From Chlamydomonas reinhardtii (taxonomy: Eukaryota > Chlorophyta > Chlorophyceae > Chlamydomonadales > Chlamydomonadaceae), in contig NC_057013.1 in the NCBI RefSeq assembly GCF_000002595.2, positions 1,130,501-1,194,500 of the forward strand: a stretch of 64,000 nucleotides of DNA. The letters are read 5' to 3'. The position numbers and the translations under genes are program-made. Under the pieces are notes generated by a model, which made no database searches, was not told the origin of the DNA, and was given only the letters and a program-made list of their open reading frames with translations. How positions within the stretch are numbered: the stretch's first letter is position 1; the number at the start of each line of letters is the position of its first letter. Below, in pieces: positions 1 to 13,600 of the stretch.

Positions 1-1348
1 TGAGGCCGCAGCGCCTGCAGGGTGCGGGCAGGTGGTTGGGCGGATGGGTGGTGTTAGGTGGTGGGTGGGTGGCAGAGGAGCGAGGTTGCGTGTGCACCAT
101 AGCTAGGATGGCCTGTGCCGGTGCTGCTGCGCGTGCTTTCGCGCTGTGTTGCGCTGTGCTGTAGTTCGCAAAAACTGCGGGAAGGCGCTGCAGCACTTAG
201 TAGCAGGCAAACAACGGCACCCAAACCCACCATGACTGCTGTGAGCGGGACACCGACGATGAGGAAGGGGATGCATAGGTGATCGATTTTCTCCTGCGCG
301 TGGTTGCAAGAGTGTGATTAAAGTTTGTGAGGTGGCGTCTGCAACGAAGTAACACGGCAGCGGCAGGTGGAAGCGGGAGGTTGCCATGTAGCTCCGTGCC
401 CCCCACCGCCCAGGTACACACTGTACAGGCTCTCAAGCAGGCAACTGCAAACCCTAGGTACACACTGCTACCGTGTGCGTGCATGTGACCATGTGCGTGC
501 ATGTGCCCATTTCCCAGAGCCCCCGCCCCAGGCCTCCCCTCCCTCACCAGAAGGTGGTCATCTGGCCACACGTGGGTCAGCGCCGACGAGCCGTGCGTCA
601 TGGCGGCACAGAAGCAAAACACAGCCAGGGCGTTGTCGCCCGGCACCGCCCCCGCCTTGGCCAGCGCCCTGCAGCGGGCATGTTTGTGATATGCGCACGC
701 GTGTGTGTTAGGAAACACGAGGGATGGAAACAGCATGACCCAGAGAGAGCGGAGTGCGGCCGCCCAGGGCTTCAGCCCTGCTGTGGCGCACAGCAGTGAT
801 TTACTCTCACACACACCGTCCTTGGCTGTCCCGCAAGACCGCCCGCACACCCGCATACCCGCACTCATCGCGCACGCAAAGCTGCTGCTGTACGGCCGGG
901 AGCGCTAGTGCAGCAGCCGGGGCGCATATACCCTGGCAGGTGCGCATCTACAGCGCGCACCCCCGCCCGCGGCCGCAACACGATTCCCCAACCCCTCAGG
1001 CTCCTCCCCAGCCCCCCAGGCGCCTCCTCCCCACGGGATACGAGGCCCTTGGAGTGCAGCGCGGTCCTCGACAACCGGGTCTCACCCTAGCACTATGAAG
1101 GCGAGCGCGGGAAGGCCGTGCGACCAAACGTTCACTCGTTCATAGGGGTCATAAAAGGTGCACAACCACCATGGTGTGTGCGGCCAAACGCCCGCGGGCG
1201 CGCCCTGTGGCCGGAACTTGTAGGGCGGGCCCGACTTGTATGATACGGTCATGTGCAATGGCTCTATCGACGCCAAGCTGGTCGCTCCCTGTGTGGCACC
1301 TAGCAGCGGAGCTTGGTCGTTGACTAGTTCTTGTTGAGTGGCTGTCAT
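1..1348 (-). CDS. PAQR/hemolysin-III family membrane protein, 5' part
   Basis: Only the N-terminal part is in the window; the gene continues past base 1. Proposed exons on the minus strand are 1086-1348, 548-668, 231-293 and 1-14, and they join in phase (the first ends in phase 2, the second brings one base, the rest are phase 0). The start chosen is the ATG at 1348-1346. After about 60 polar residues comes [10 protein letters not shown], the N-(I/V)-W-(T/S)-H signature of PAQR/Hly-III proteins. It is followed by hydrophobic segments [29 protein letters not shown] and [14 protein letters not shown], with EKIDHLCIP between spans as is usual in this family. These are seven-span membrane proteins; some are receptors, some putative hydrolases, and nothing here distinguishes them. 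The fourth exon is only 14 bases and is the weakest part. It is divergent from NUP107 with 278 bp between the starts. Confidence 0.62.
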
Positions 1349-1626
1349 TCGGAAATTGCGCCTCGATGCCCCGTCGCCCGTCGCCCCGAACGGTTCCCTG
1401 CATGAGCGCATCGACGGGTTCCCATGCAAGCCGAGTGCGCCCGCAGGCGTGCAATGCTCGATTGTGCAGGTCTTGCTTTCCTTGTTAGCAATTGTACGTG
1501 CTGCGATAACTTAGTACAGAGGGCCTGCTCGGCAGCTTTGAGATCGGAGAATGGCGGGCAAGTCTGCGAGCGCTTGAGTTACCAGTCCCGACTGCAATAG
1601 CTAGGCATTTAAAAACCTAGTACATC

Positions 1627-4600
1627 ATGGACATCGACCTGCCGTCTCTCGCGGCGGGACAACATCGCGCGTCGTTGGAAGAGGAGCTCGGCGCGGTCTT
1701 TGCGGGTCTGCTCGCCGACAGCAAGGGGGCGAAGGATGTGGTTGCAGACATTCATGAGGTCTGCGCACGGAGAGCGGAAGCGCTGAGGTAGGAGCTCCGG
1801 TCGGGGCGGCGGGGTGTGTGGGGGGGGGCGACGGGGCGGGGCTCAGGAGCGGCTGGCCGTGCCGCCCTAGCCTTGCGCCCAAGGGACGCGCGACCTTCCG
1901 CCTGGGCCTTGGGATTTTCAGCGGCCCCTGTGTGAGCAGCACCTGTTTGACCAGCACCTGCAAGAATAGGCTACGTTAAAAGCATGCTAATAGGATATTA
2001 GGGTGCGCTGGGAGGGCGGGGCAGGGCTTAGGCAGGGCTCCTCAAACCTGCGCGCTGTCCCCTGAGCGCTACCCCCTCCCCTGAATCTCACCTCCCGCCC
2101 CGCAACCACCCGGCTCCTCCCCTCCTCCCCGCTGTACAGGTTGGAAGCTGCCGAGCAGCTGCACCGGCCCGCCCGCCACATGGCGCTCAAGGCTGTGGCG
2201 GACGAGATGGAGGCGCAGGCCGCCACCTGGCAGCTGCTGTTCTGCCTGCACTGCGACGAGGCGGCGCCAGCAGGTGCTGAGGGATGTGGTGGAGGCAGTA
2301 GCGGTCGTGGTAGCGGTGGCGGTGGTGGTAACAATGGGGTAGTTTATTCCAGACCCGGAGAAATCGTTGTGGCTGGTCAGGGCGGGTATGATGGTATGTC
2401 TTGGTGGTGGTGTCAAGGTGAGATCTGGTGGGCCCTGCTCCCTCTCCTGCCGCTCTCATGCTCACACACACATCCCATGGCTGTGCCTGCCTGCTGCAGG
2501 CGAGGGCGGGTCTGTGGTTCGGGACGCGGGCGGCGCGCTGCTGTACCGGCAGCGGCTGGCGGACGCCGTGGCCTCGGAGCCGGAGCTGGCGCGGTGAGGC
2601 GGAGGGGGGAGAGGGGGAAGGACAAGAGGGGGAGGGAGGGAGGAGAGGGGTGAGGGGTGAGGGGAGGGAGGAAGGAGAGGGAGGGCGTTTGGCCGGCGCA
2701 AGGCTGGTTGGGGGCCTGCAGTGCGCCGGGCGATGTTGTAGGCAGGCACCGGCGTGGGTGTGGTGCCGGACCGGCTTGAGCTGGCGGCTGTGGGCTGTGG
2801 GCTGGCTCTTGCTGTGCTGTGCACCGGGTCACATCACACGCCACTTGAGCTGTACCCCGTGCTGTCCCCCTCCGGTCCCCTCGCTCTTTTGCATTGAGCT
2901 TGGTTTAGTTCGGGCTGGTTTCTACAACCCCTCCTGTCCCCTCCTGTCTTCCTCGGGTGTCCACAGCTGCGCGCGTGTGGTAGCCTGGCTTGAGTCCCTG
3001 GCAGAGGAGGCGCAGCGGCGCGGCGGCGGCGGCGGCGCTGGCGGCGGCGGCGGCGGGGCGGGCGGCGGCGGCGGCGGGGCGTCCTTTCAACCTCTGGAGG
3101 CTCTGTGGTACGAGACCAAGACGGAGATGCGGGCGGGCACAGGTGCGGGCGGGGGGGGGGGGGCAGGGCGGGGCTGGCGTGTGGGAGGGCAGCGCGCTAT
3201 GAGCAGTCGCAATCTGTCGGCTCTTCGTTTCCTTGCTCATCATGGCGCTTGGACTTGCGAGCCTTCCTTTCCTGATACTAAACAGCATGCAAAGTGTCAA
3301 CCCTTTTCTCTGGTGCTTTTCTCGTACTCCTCAACAAACGCTCCTACAACAAACCCATTATCGCGCTCGCAGGGAGTGTGGTGTCGGAGCTGGACCCGGA
3401 CGCGCCCTCGCGCACCGGCCGCCCGCTGCACCCGGGCAACGCGCGCAGCCAGGAGCGGCTCATGGGGCGGGTGTGGCAGCTGCTGAGGGCGGGTGAGAGC
3501 AGGGAGGGAGGGGAGGGAGAGGGGAGGGAGATGGGAAGGTGGAGGGCGTTTTGGGGGCCGGGTTTGTTGGGGTAGTTTTGCTGTGCAGAGGCGCAAACGC
3601 ATTGCGCAGCTGTCTTGTCCACACTGCTCGCAACATGATTTCCCCGGCCGCCTGTGACAGGCAAGACGCCGGAGGTGCTGGAGCTGTGTGCGGCGGTGGG
3701 GCAGCCCTGGCGCGCCGCGGCGCTGGGCGGCGGCGGGCCCTGGGGCGCGCTGCCGGTGGGCGCGGCGGCGGCGGAGGCGGACGAGGCAGTGGGGGAGGAC
3801 GTGCAGGTGCGCGCGGGCGGCCGTGTGCGTGTGTGTTAACAAACAACAGAACGTGTGCGTGTGTGTGTGTATGCGTGCTGGTGTGTATGGGGGCTTGTGG
3901 CGGGGAGGGGGGCGCATGACCGTGACCTTGATCAAACAAAGAGGCCTACAGCGGACAGCACGAAGGCCGGAGCGCCTGTCCTCCTGTCTCTCCGACGCCG
4001 TTGTTTCCAAGCTCCAACCCTCGGTGCTTGTCAATCAACTGCAATACCTTACGCGACATCACTTACATTCATATGACCCACACAGGCTGAGGAGCTGGCA
4101 GACGAGGTCTCCAACGGCGCCGGCACGCTGCTGGCGCTGTGGCGCTGGGCGGCGCTGCAGGCGGCGAGTGGTGGCGGCGGCGGCGGCGCGGACGGCGCTT
4201 TCCGGCTGGAGCGGGCGGTGTTTGGCGAGTTGGGCGACAGCGCGGCGGCGGCGGCGCCCGCGTGTGGCACCTGGGAGGACTTTGCCTGGAGCTACTGCAG
4301 GTGGGTGTGCGTGCGCATGTGTGTGTGTGTGTGCGTGTGTGTGCGTATGTGTGTGTGTGTGTGTGCGTGTGTCCTCGGGTGCAAACTTACGACAGCCACA
4401 GTCGCCGCAGCAACATTGGTCTAGCCCATGCATCACGAAACTCTCCTCTCTCTCCCACTCCCAGTCTGTTGGTTGGCACTTGCTGCCTGCAACTTGCACA
4501 CTTCTGTTCTTGATGGACAGCTACCCGCTACTGCCCAACATCTCATGCCTTAACCCCGTTATTTCCATCCTACGACGTGCCGTCCCTCACATCCCTCCCC

Positions 4601-7600
4601 CCACCGACTTCACTTCTTAATTAATCATGAATGTAACCCCCACCCGCAAAATGGTCTACTGTCTACCACTTCCTTAACTAGTCATGAATGTAATACCCAC
4701 CTGTACCGCTTTATTGACTCCTTACTGCCGTGTAGCGTTACAAACCGCCACGGCCCCAAACGACAATCCCAATCTCTCAAACCGACAATAGCCTCCACTC
4801 ATGCCTCAAGCGGCCTAGCAACTCATTCGTGGCCCTCAGCGGCCTCCTACCTCCGGCCTCGCAGCTCCCGATAACCCCACCAAGTCCGCCGTGCCCGCCC
4901 CAGCCCGCCCGTGTTGAGGTTGCACTAGTGGCCGAAAGTGCTGCCAGTACTGGGTGTGTCGCATGTATGAAGTGCCTGATAGCAGCAGAGTCCAGACAAC
5001 CACGCACGCCGCAGCGCCCACGGGTGCCACCACATTAATCCGCGGCGGCACCAGGGGGGGCGGGTGGGTTGTCACCGTCCCGGCAGAGGGACGATCCGAA
5101 ATACAGTACAGAAGCACAACGGCAGATAAGGCGCCGTGTGCTCCTGACGCGTACAAGACCCAGCTCGGTTCGGCCCCATGCACAGGCACGTACCCGAGCG
5201 TCCTGCGCCGTGCGTGACTCTAACGCAACACGGCAGTTACGTCGCAATAACTAGACTTATCTCCACTGCGCTGCGATAAGTCAGCGCTTATTGACTCCTT
5301 ACTGCCGTGTAGCGTTACAAACCGCCACGGCCCCAAACGACAATCCCAATCTCTCAAACCGACAATAGCCTCCACTCATGCCTCAAGCGGCCTAGCAACT
5401 CATTCGTGGCCCTCAGCGGCCTCCTACCTCCGGCCTCGCAGCTCCCGATAACCCCACCAAGTCCGCCGTGCCCGCCCCAGCCCGCCCGTGTTGAGGTTGC
5501 ACTAGTGGCCGAAAGTGCTGCCAGAGTTTGGTAGTAGTCCTCAACGCCGGGAGGTCATGGTGCGGGCGACGGCAGCCCTGGTGGCTGGGCTTGATTGGCT
5601 TCGCGTATGCAGCTCTTCTCGCAAAGCGCTTGGCCCAACGGCCGGTCATGCAAACCAAGGTGCGGTCGGCGGTGATGGCGGTGGCGTTCGTGCCCTTGCG
5701 CTACCGAAATCATGTGTCTCGAACACCGCGGAGCGCTCCGCCCATCGCCTAGCTTGCGCACGAACGTACGGTCCTAGTTGCACACTCAACAGCGGTCAAT
5801 AGAACGAGCTTCGTGCTTGGGGATATTGGCTGCACGAGCAGCACCATCACGCGGGGATGAGCGCCGCCGGAGGCGCCGCCGGCACCTGCTGCAGGCGCAG
5901 GGCGACGCCAACGCGGGGCCTGACAGCGCCACACTCCGTCGGTCATGGGCGGCCAATGGTCACTACCAGAAGACAAGCAGCAATAGGAACACGACTGGCT
6001 TTGCAAGGGCCATGATACCAGACTCACAAACGTATCAGGTGCACCAATGGCCACGACAGAAACACACATGCGTTATCCCGCGTGCGCCAGCCATGCAGAC
6101 GACGCCGGGGCGTTACAGGGAAACACATGCATCCTTGTTCAGGTGTGTGGCTTGTGGGCAGCTGTGGCCGTCCGTGTGCCCAGGAAAGGTAACAGTGCGT
6201 GTTGGCACGTGTTGGCACGAACCACTGGAGACCTCGGTACTCTCTACCGGCCCCCAGGGCCATGCCATAACACGTGTTGACGTTGTAGGCTGCTCGGAAC
6301 AACCTTGGGAATAATAACAACGTCGTGACTCGAAGCTGGGACAGGCTAGCCAACATGCGCCACGCAGGAGAAGGCGCGAGTTGCAACACTAGAGCGGTTT
6401 TACGTACGCGAGTCACGCGCGGCAACCTGCCCTTCGTTCACCCGCGCCGTCGTGGTGTAGGATGCGGGCAGCCATGCCCAGCCGTGCAGCATGGCCACGA
6501 ACACTAATTTCTTTCTTGCTAGCTAGGTGCCATGCTTGAGATTTGCAGTGTCTTGCATAAGAGTCACTACCAATCAAGCAGTAGGTACACCCATAGATAG
6601 CATCACCCCGGCGGACGCAGGACAGGCGCGCACGTGAATGTTTGCCTCCAAACGCCGCGGGGATGCATGCACACAATGTCCCGTACGTGCCGATACCGTA
6701 CGCCACGGCAGCTGTGGGGTGTACCGTAATAGCAGGGAGGGCAACATGAAGGGTAACACCTCAGCAACCCCAGCAAGGCTGGCCTGGTCGAGCGGCGCGG
6801 AGGGGTGAAGGATACCCGGCACGCGTGGAACGCGCAATGTATCTATAGTGATAGAAGGCGTAGTGATGGGAGGAAATAAGGAGCACTCGGGGCCGCGATG
6901 GCGGGTTGGATGCGCCACGGGCCCCGGCCCAGCCAAAGGGAGCGAACGCTGGGCGGAGCCGGTGGGTGAGCGACTCGAGGGACGTGCCAGTAGTGAACAG
7001 CAGTGGCGGATGGGTCATCCAATGTGAGAGATGATACAGCCACGCCGGCAGCCAAACTCCGCACTCGACCACGTACGGGCACGTCGTGGTACTGCTGTGA
7101 GGAGGCCGGGCTGAGTTGGGATGCCTGCCAAGCCTGGCTACCCACATGTGAGCCTGTGTCGCCATACGCTCTTAATAGTAATGACATATAGCACACTGCT
7201 CCTAGCACTTCGGTGATAAGTAATTGCCCCGCCGGGTGAAGTAAGGCCGGGGCTGAAAGGAACCAAGGTTGGTTCCCTAGGCGTCCACTCGCGAGTGGGC
7301 AGGCGACACATACAGTTGGCATTGACGTGCGTTGCGGAACTAATGCGTACGTTGGCTTGGGTCTCTGGGTTCATGAGGCATTGACAGAACACGCTGCCCC
7401 TGCTATGGCTCTGACGAAGTAACATGTATGCATACATGTCCTGAAGGATTGGCAGGGAGCGTGCCGCACAGCACGCAAGCCGCGTGACTACGGTAAGCAT
7501 GAGGCCATAACGTGACACAGATGCCGTGCCATACAGGCGGCCAACGCTACGGCACAAGCCAGCTTGACGCGTCCACAGATACATACATGGCGCCTGACAC

Positions 7601-10600
7601 CTGGATAGGAGCTATCAGTCTGACTGTGGGGTCGATGCTACCCCGGCATGGATCTGGGTTGAACGGTTGGTGGTACCATCGCGCGGGCATGGCGGGTCGA
7701 GTAGCGTGTTTCATGCACGGCACTCCCGCTAACCAGCTACACACCGCAGTGTACTGGTTATCCAACAACTACATTCAGACCATTCTGGTATCCCACTCAA
7801 ACCTGCGCCAAGTGTCAGGAAAAGCGCTTGCCAAGTCGGCTACCCGCTTTCACAGGATGGCGAGCGGGTGACTGGCATGTGTACAGGCGGGTGGGCCAAC
7901 AAGAGGGGAGGGCGGATGGGTGCCGTGACTTGGTGGTGGGCCCCACCGCGAGCAGCAACAGCCCAGCCCAACACACGGGCGCCATCCAAACCCACCAGGC
8001 AGGCTGTAATCCCAGCTCCGACCGTATCTCGCAACAAAATGTTGGTTGCGCAGGGTCGGGCTCACTGCGTGACACAGCGTCCGATGCCTGGTGCAGGGCA
8101 CGAAGGCATGTTTATGCGTCATGCGGTATAGTTATGCGTCATGCGGTATTGTTATTGGCTGGGCATAGCATGCTGGCCGAACTGCACAAAACTCCACATC
8201 GCTCACTGAGGGCGAAATATCCGGAAAAACAAATTCGGCACTTGGGCCTAGTGCACACATCGAATGCATATAGGTTGGCTTGGGGTGCGTCAGCCAAACT
8301 ACAAGGGTGGTGCCGCGTGATAGTATGATGTGCGTGCGGACCTCAAGACGTACAGGGTGACGCATGATCACGTAAGCCCGCTCCGTTGTCAACACGAAGC
8401 AATAGCGAGGCGCAGGCTTGCCGTGCACGGTACACTCAAGGCGTATTGCGACAGGGCACGCAGCAGGGCACGCAACAAGTCGAAGCGTCCATAACGACAG
8501 GGCAGGCAGCATAATTGCATGCGGCACACAGGCCATATCGCAAGACACATGATGCGAGGCGCAAAGCCTGTTGCTGGCGGCACACACGCCGTATCCGAAC
8601 GTGGCGCTCAGACCACACATTGTCCACAACGCAAAGGCATGTACAACGAAGGCACGTAAGCATTTCAATGCCGTCTATAATCCACAACGCAAGAGTGTGG
8701 AGCCCGTTGCTTGCGGCACACAGGTCGTATCATAAGGGCACGTATGCCATCTATTACCCAAAAGCAAGGGTGCGAAGCCGTTGCTTGCGGCACACAGGTC
8801 ACATCATACGGGCACGTATGCCGTGAATTGTCCATAAAACAAGGGTGCGGAGCCCGTTGCTTGCGGCGCACAGGCCGTATCATAAGAACACGTACGCGGC
8901 GCATTGTCCATGAAGCAAGGGCGCGGAGCCCGTTGCCTGCGGCACACAGGCCGTATCATGAGGGCACGTACGCCGTGAAGTGTCCATGGAGCAAGGGCGC
9001 GGAGCCCGTTGCCTGCGGCGCACAGGCTGTATCATGAGGGCACGTACGCCGTAAATTGTCCATGAAGCCAGGGCGCGGAGCCCGTTGCTTGCGGCGCACA
9101 GGCCGTATCATAGGGGCACGTATGCCGTCCATTGTCCATAAAGCAAGGGCACGGAGCCCATTGCTTGCGGCGCACAGGCCGTATCATAAGGGCACGTATG
9201 CCGTCCATTGTCCATAAAGCAAGGGCGCGGAGCCCGTTGCTAGCGGCGCACAGGCCGTATCATAGGGGCACGTATGCCGTCCATTGTCCATAAAGCAAGG
9301 GCGCGGAGCCCGTTGCTTGCGGCACACAGGCCGTATCATAAGGGCACGTATGCCGTCCATTGTCCATAAAGCAAGGGCGCGGAGCCCGTTGCTTGCGGCG
9401 CACAGGCCGTATCATAAGGGCACGTATGCCGTCCATTGTCCATAAAGCAAGGGCGCGGAGCCCATTGCTTGCGGCACACAGGCCGTATCATAAGGGCACG
9501 TATGCCGTCCATTGTCCATAAGGCAAGGGCGCAAAGCCCGTTGCTTGCGGCGCACAGGCCGGATCCCAACGGCACACACGCCCTTTCCCCAAGGGCACGC
9601 GGGCCCTGCGGCCTGGATAGGCAGACAGGAGAAGTACCGCGCCAAAAGTCCTGAGGGTCTTGGGGAGGTGGGGGTGGCACAATGGAAGATGTGGAAAGGT
9701 ATTGCACAAAGCTGTGAACTGTAAAGCGACGGGTAGACACGAAGGCACGGCAAGCAGGACCGCGCATGGCAAGCAAGTAGCCCGCCCGCACAGCTGTGCA
9801 TGCCCTTTTGCTTTCAGTGACTTGCCGAACGCCTTGTCCGCAACGCTTCGCGCGCCTTTGCTCCGCTTGAAAGCTCCGCTCTGCTCCGATTTGCTCCCGA
9901 ATGCGGCCCCCGAACCAAAGCGTGGTTCAAAGCGCCAGAGAAGCTTCGAAGGGCATTCCCTTACGATCAGAGAGCGAGCGTGATCAAGCTAAGGGGTTCC
10001 ATTGAGCAGGATCGCGCAACAAAACGCTGCAACTCCGTCTGAGTATATATTAAACGCTTATTCGGTCCATACATGGTCAAGTATAGTTAGAACCAGGTAT
10101 AGGATTGCAAAGAAAGTCCAGAAATGTAGGGAACGTTTAAGTGCGACACACTGAGGTCACCGTCCCGGCAGAGGGACGATCCGAAATACAGTACAGAAGC
10201 ACAACGGCAGATAAGGCGCCGTGTGCTCCTGACGCGTACAAGACCCAGCTCGGTTCGGCCCCATGCACAGGCACGTACCCGAGCGTCCTGCGCCGTGCGT
10301 GACTCTAACGCAACACGGCAGTTACGTCGCAATAACTAGACTTATCTCCACTGCGCTGCGATAAGTCAGCGCTTATCAAACATCCTTGCAACCCCCACAG
10401 GTCCTGGTTGGAGTCCCAGCTCAGTCGCGCCGTGCCGCCCGAGCCCCACTCCGCCCCCGACCTGGTGGCCGGCGACGTCGTGGCGGCGGCCCTGGCCCGC
10501 TGCGGCGTCCCGCCCGCCGCCGCACAACGCTCCGTGGAGGCAGCCATGTCAGTGGTGCTGGGGACACACGCAGCCGGCGCGGCCGCCTCCGGCGGCGGCG

Positions 10601-13600
10601 CCGCCGGCGCGGCGGCGGCTGCCGCCGCCGCCACCGCCGCGGCGGCGGTGGCCGCCGCGCAGGAGAACGGCGCTGGCGCGCCGGCGGCTGCCGCCGCCGT
10701 GGCCGCCGCGAACGCCGCCGCTGCGGTCGCCGCCGCCGCCGGCGCGCGCGCTGGCGGCGGCTTCGCCTCCATGTTCGCTCAGCACGTGATGGCGCCGTCG
10801 GCGATGGCGGCGGCGGGCCCGCCTGCCGTACAGTCGCTACGGCAGGTACAGGGGCTGCTGGTTGCAGGCGATATGGGAGATCTCACGTCACACTTGTACG
10901 GGGCGCTGGTGGATCGCGCCGGTGGCGGCGGCGCCGCCGCCGCCGGCGGCGCTGACGGCGGCGGCGACGATGCCGGCGGCGGCGCCGCCACCAATCCGGA
11001 GCGGCGGTGGCGTGCCACGGCGCTGGCGGCGCATATGCTGTTGGCGTTGGAGGGGCTGGGCGTGCTGGGCGGCGGCGGCGGCGGGGGTGGCGGCGGCGCG
11101 GCCGGCGGCGCGGCGTCAATGCTGCTTGACCCGTTTGAGGCGCACAAGTGCGTTTGCGTATGTTGCAGGACTGGGAATCTGGGCGCATAGGCCGCGCGTT
11201 GTGGGGTTGCTGGGGTGCTGCTTGTTGCTGGGGCGAGGCAGGGATGGGGTTGTAAGTACCAGCCCAAACTGGGGGAACCGAAACGGACAGGAGGGAAAAC
11301 CAATGACGGGGCAGCACGAGCTGAGTGCCGGCGTGTCGGGACATGTGCATGCGCTTAGATGCGGGTTGGAGCACGCCAGTCATCAGCACCGCACACACGC
11401 GGGCCACCCCGCTCCCCGCTCACGTGTCGCAGCCGCCCAACACACGGAACCCTCCTTCTCTCCCTCCCTTCCATCCTGTCCTTCTGTCCCCCCACCCCCC
11501 CACGAAAACATCTTCTAAAACAATCATGATCGTACCCCCCGTACAACGCGTCTACGCTGCAACTGTACCTGCCTACGACTTCACTTCTTAATTAATCATG
11601 AATGTAACCCCCACCCCCTTGCACCCATCTTGGCAACACCCCACCCCACCCCCTACACTCTCAGGACGTCGGACCTGGCCCAGCGGCTGCTGACCTACTA
11701 CGCCGCCACCCTGCTGGAGCGCGGGCAGCTGGGCCTGGCGCCGCCCTACCTGTGCTGCCTGCGGCCCGGGCTCAGGGGACAGCTGGCGGGGGAGCTGCTG
11801 GCGGCGCACACACGCAGGCTGACGGGTAGGGGGGGAGGGGGAGGGGAGGAGAGGGGAGGAAGAGGGGAGTTGAACCAATCCCGTAAGGAAACAGTCGCGC
11901 GGCAAGGAGAACTGCAGCTGCATAAGCGAGTCGTTGTACATCACCGTATGTAGTCGGGCGGGCTTGGGAAGGGGAGGAGGAGGGATGGGAGAGGGGCGAA
12001 GGGGGGGGGGTAGCCATTCACACGAATGGTTTGTATGAAGCATAGAAGGGCAGGAGGGGTCAGGGAGGATGGAATGACCCAGCTTCTGGAGATGGCCTGG
12101 AATATGTTTCGTGTGCATGCGTGTGTATGCCCCACTGTGTCCCACGATTGGCACGCACACACATGCAGCCAACGCCAACCCAAACGGCCCGCGCCTACAG
12201 GCCTGGCCGCGCCCGATGCCGACGCCTCCTCTTCCGCCTCCTCTTCCGCCGCCGCCGCCGAGGCCGCCGCCGCCGCCGGCCGCGCCGCCGCCGACGCCGA
12301 GTGCTACGGCGCCTACCTGGCTCTGGAGCACTGGTTCCGGCGCTGCTGGGAGCGGCAGGCGCAGCCGGCGGCGGCGCTGGCCAGCTGCCTGGCCACAGAC
12401 ATACGGTGGGTGCTGGGTGTGGGTGCTGGGGGCTGCTGTGTGGGGAGTGCGGAAAGAGAGAGCGAGTGAGCGAGAGAGAGGTTGCGGGGTAAGGGTCGTG
12501 GTTGTAGGCATTGGCGCTTTTTGTTGATGTCTGTTTCATGCCGTGGACTGCTCACCCATCCATGCTGACCCGCCCCGCGTCCCTACTGGTACCCTGTCCT
12601 TGCCTAGCCCCAACTACCCACCGCCACCACCACCACCACACCTACACCACCACCTGCCCACCACCACCTGCCCCACCACCCCTGGCCACCCCCTGCCCCA
12701 CACGCACAGCCCCAACGAGCTGCGCCTGCAGCTGGCCACCTTTGCCGTGTCCTGCCGCCACTCGCCCGGCTACGGCCCGGCGGCGAGGGCGCGGGTGGCG
12801 CGCTGGCTTGCCTATCCCTACATAGCGGCGCTGCAGGTGCGCAGGGCAGGAGGCCAGGATGTTTCTTTTTTTGGGGGGGGGGGGGGAGCGAGTTATGCGA
12901 ACGGTGTGTATCACAGAGGGGCGGGGTTAGTTTGTTCCAAGCCGGAGTAAACCAACCGTGATGGATAATGGTTCCCGGGTGGAAGGAGCCCGTGGGTGGG
13001 TGGGGGGACGTCCATCAGGGACGCACTGGCGAAGTGAATGCCTCAGAAGTTTGAGTTGTCGAGGGCGTGGTGCCACTGCCACTGATGCGGCTGCGAGGCC
13101 GGTAGGGCTGGGCGAGATGCTTGCCGGCGTCTGGTAGCCGTCTTGAGGGCGGTCCGCGCATGTCACACACGGCCGCACCCAACAGGCCGCTACCGCCGAG
13201 GAGGAGGAGCGCCGCGCCGCGGCAGCCGCCGCCGACGGCGGCGGCGCCGCCGCCGGCACTGAGTCCGACGTGGCGGCTCGCGAGGCGGCGCTGCTGGCGG
13301 GCGCCGCCGCCGGCCTGGATCCGCTGGCGGCGCTGGACGTTTTGGATTTCGCCAACTGCTGTTGCTGTGAGCTGGCGCTGGGTGACGACGTGACGGCGGC
13401 GGCGGGCCAGCTGCTGTTTGATGAGGTGCTCCCGCCGGGTGCGTGTGCGTGTGTGCGTGTGGGTTGGTGCAAACACGCGGACAAGTACGGTATACCCCTT
13501 CGCCTTGCCGTTAGTAATGCGCATTCCGGGGTTTGTAGCCAGCTGCGCGTGGCTGAGAAAGGCTGTGTAAACGGTTGTGTTCATGCCAAACTTTGTACAC

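Noticed and set aside
1986-2416. Minus-strand proline/threonine-rich frames near the start of NUP107
   Set aside because: They overlap exon 2 and intron sequence of NUP107, have no family pattern, and show composition typical of shadow frames.
5413-8126. Candidate transposase in the large intronic element
   Set aside because: Several 100-180 codon frames exist on both strands, but none shows a catalytic motif, zinc-binding pattern or consistent codon bias.
8515-9570. CRISPR-like regular array
   Set aside because: The whole 75-bp unit is repeated with no unique spacers, and the host is a eukaryote; it is a minisatellite.
10549-11303. Minus-strand frames opposite NUP107 exon 8
   Set aside because: Shadows of GCC/GGC repeats coding for Ala/Gly runs in NUP107.
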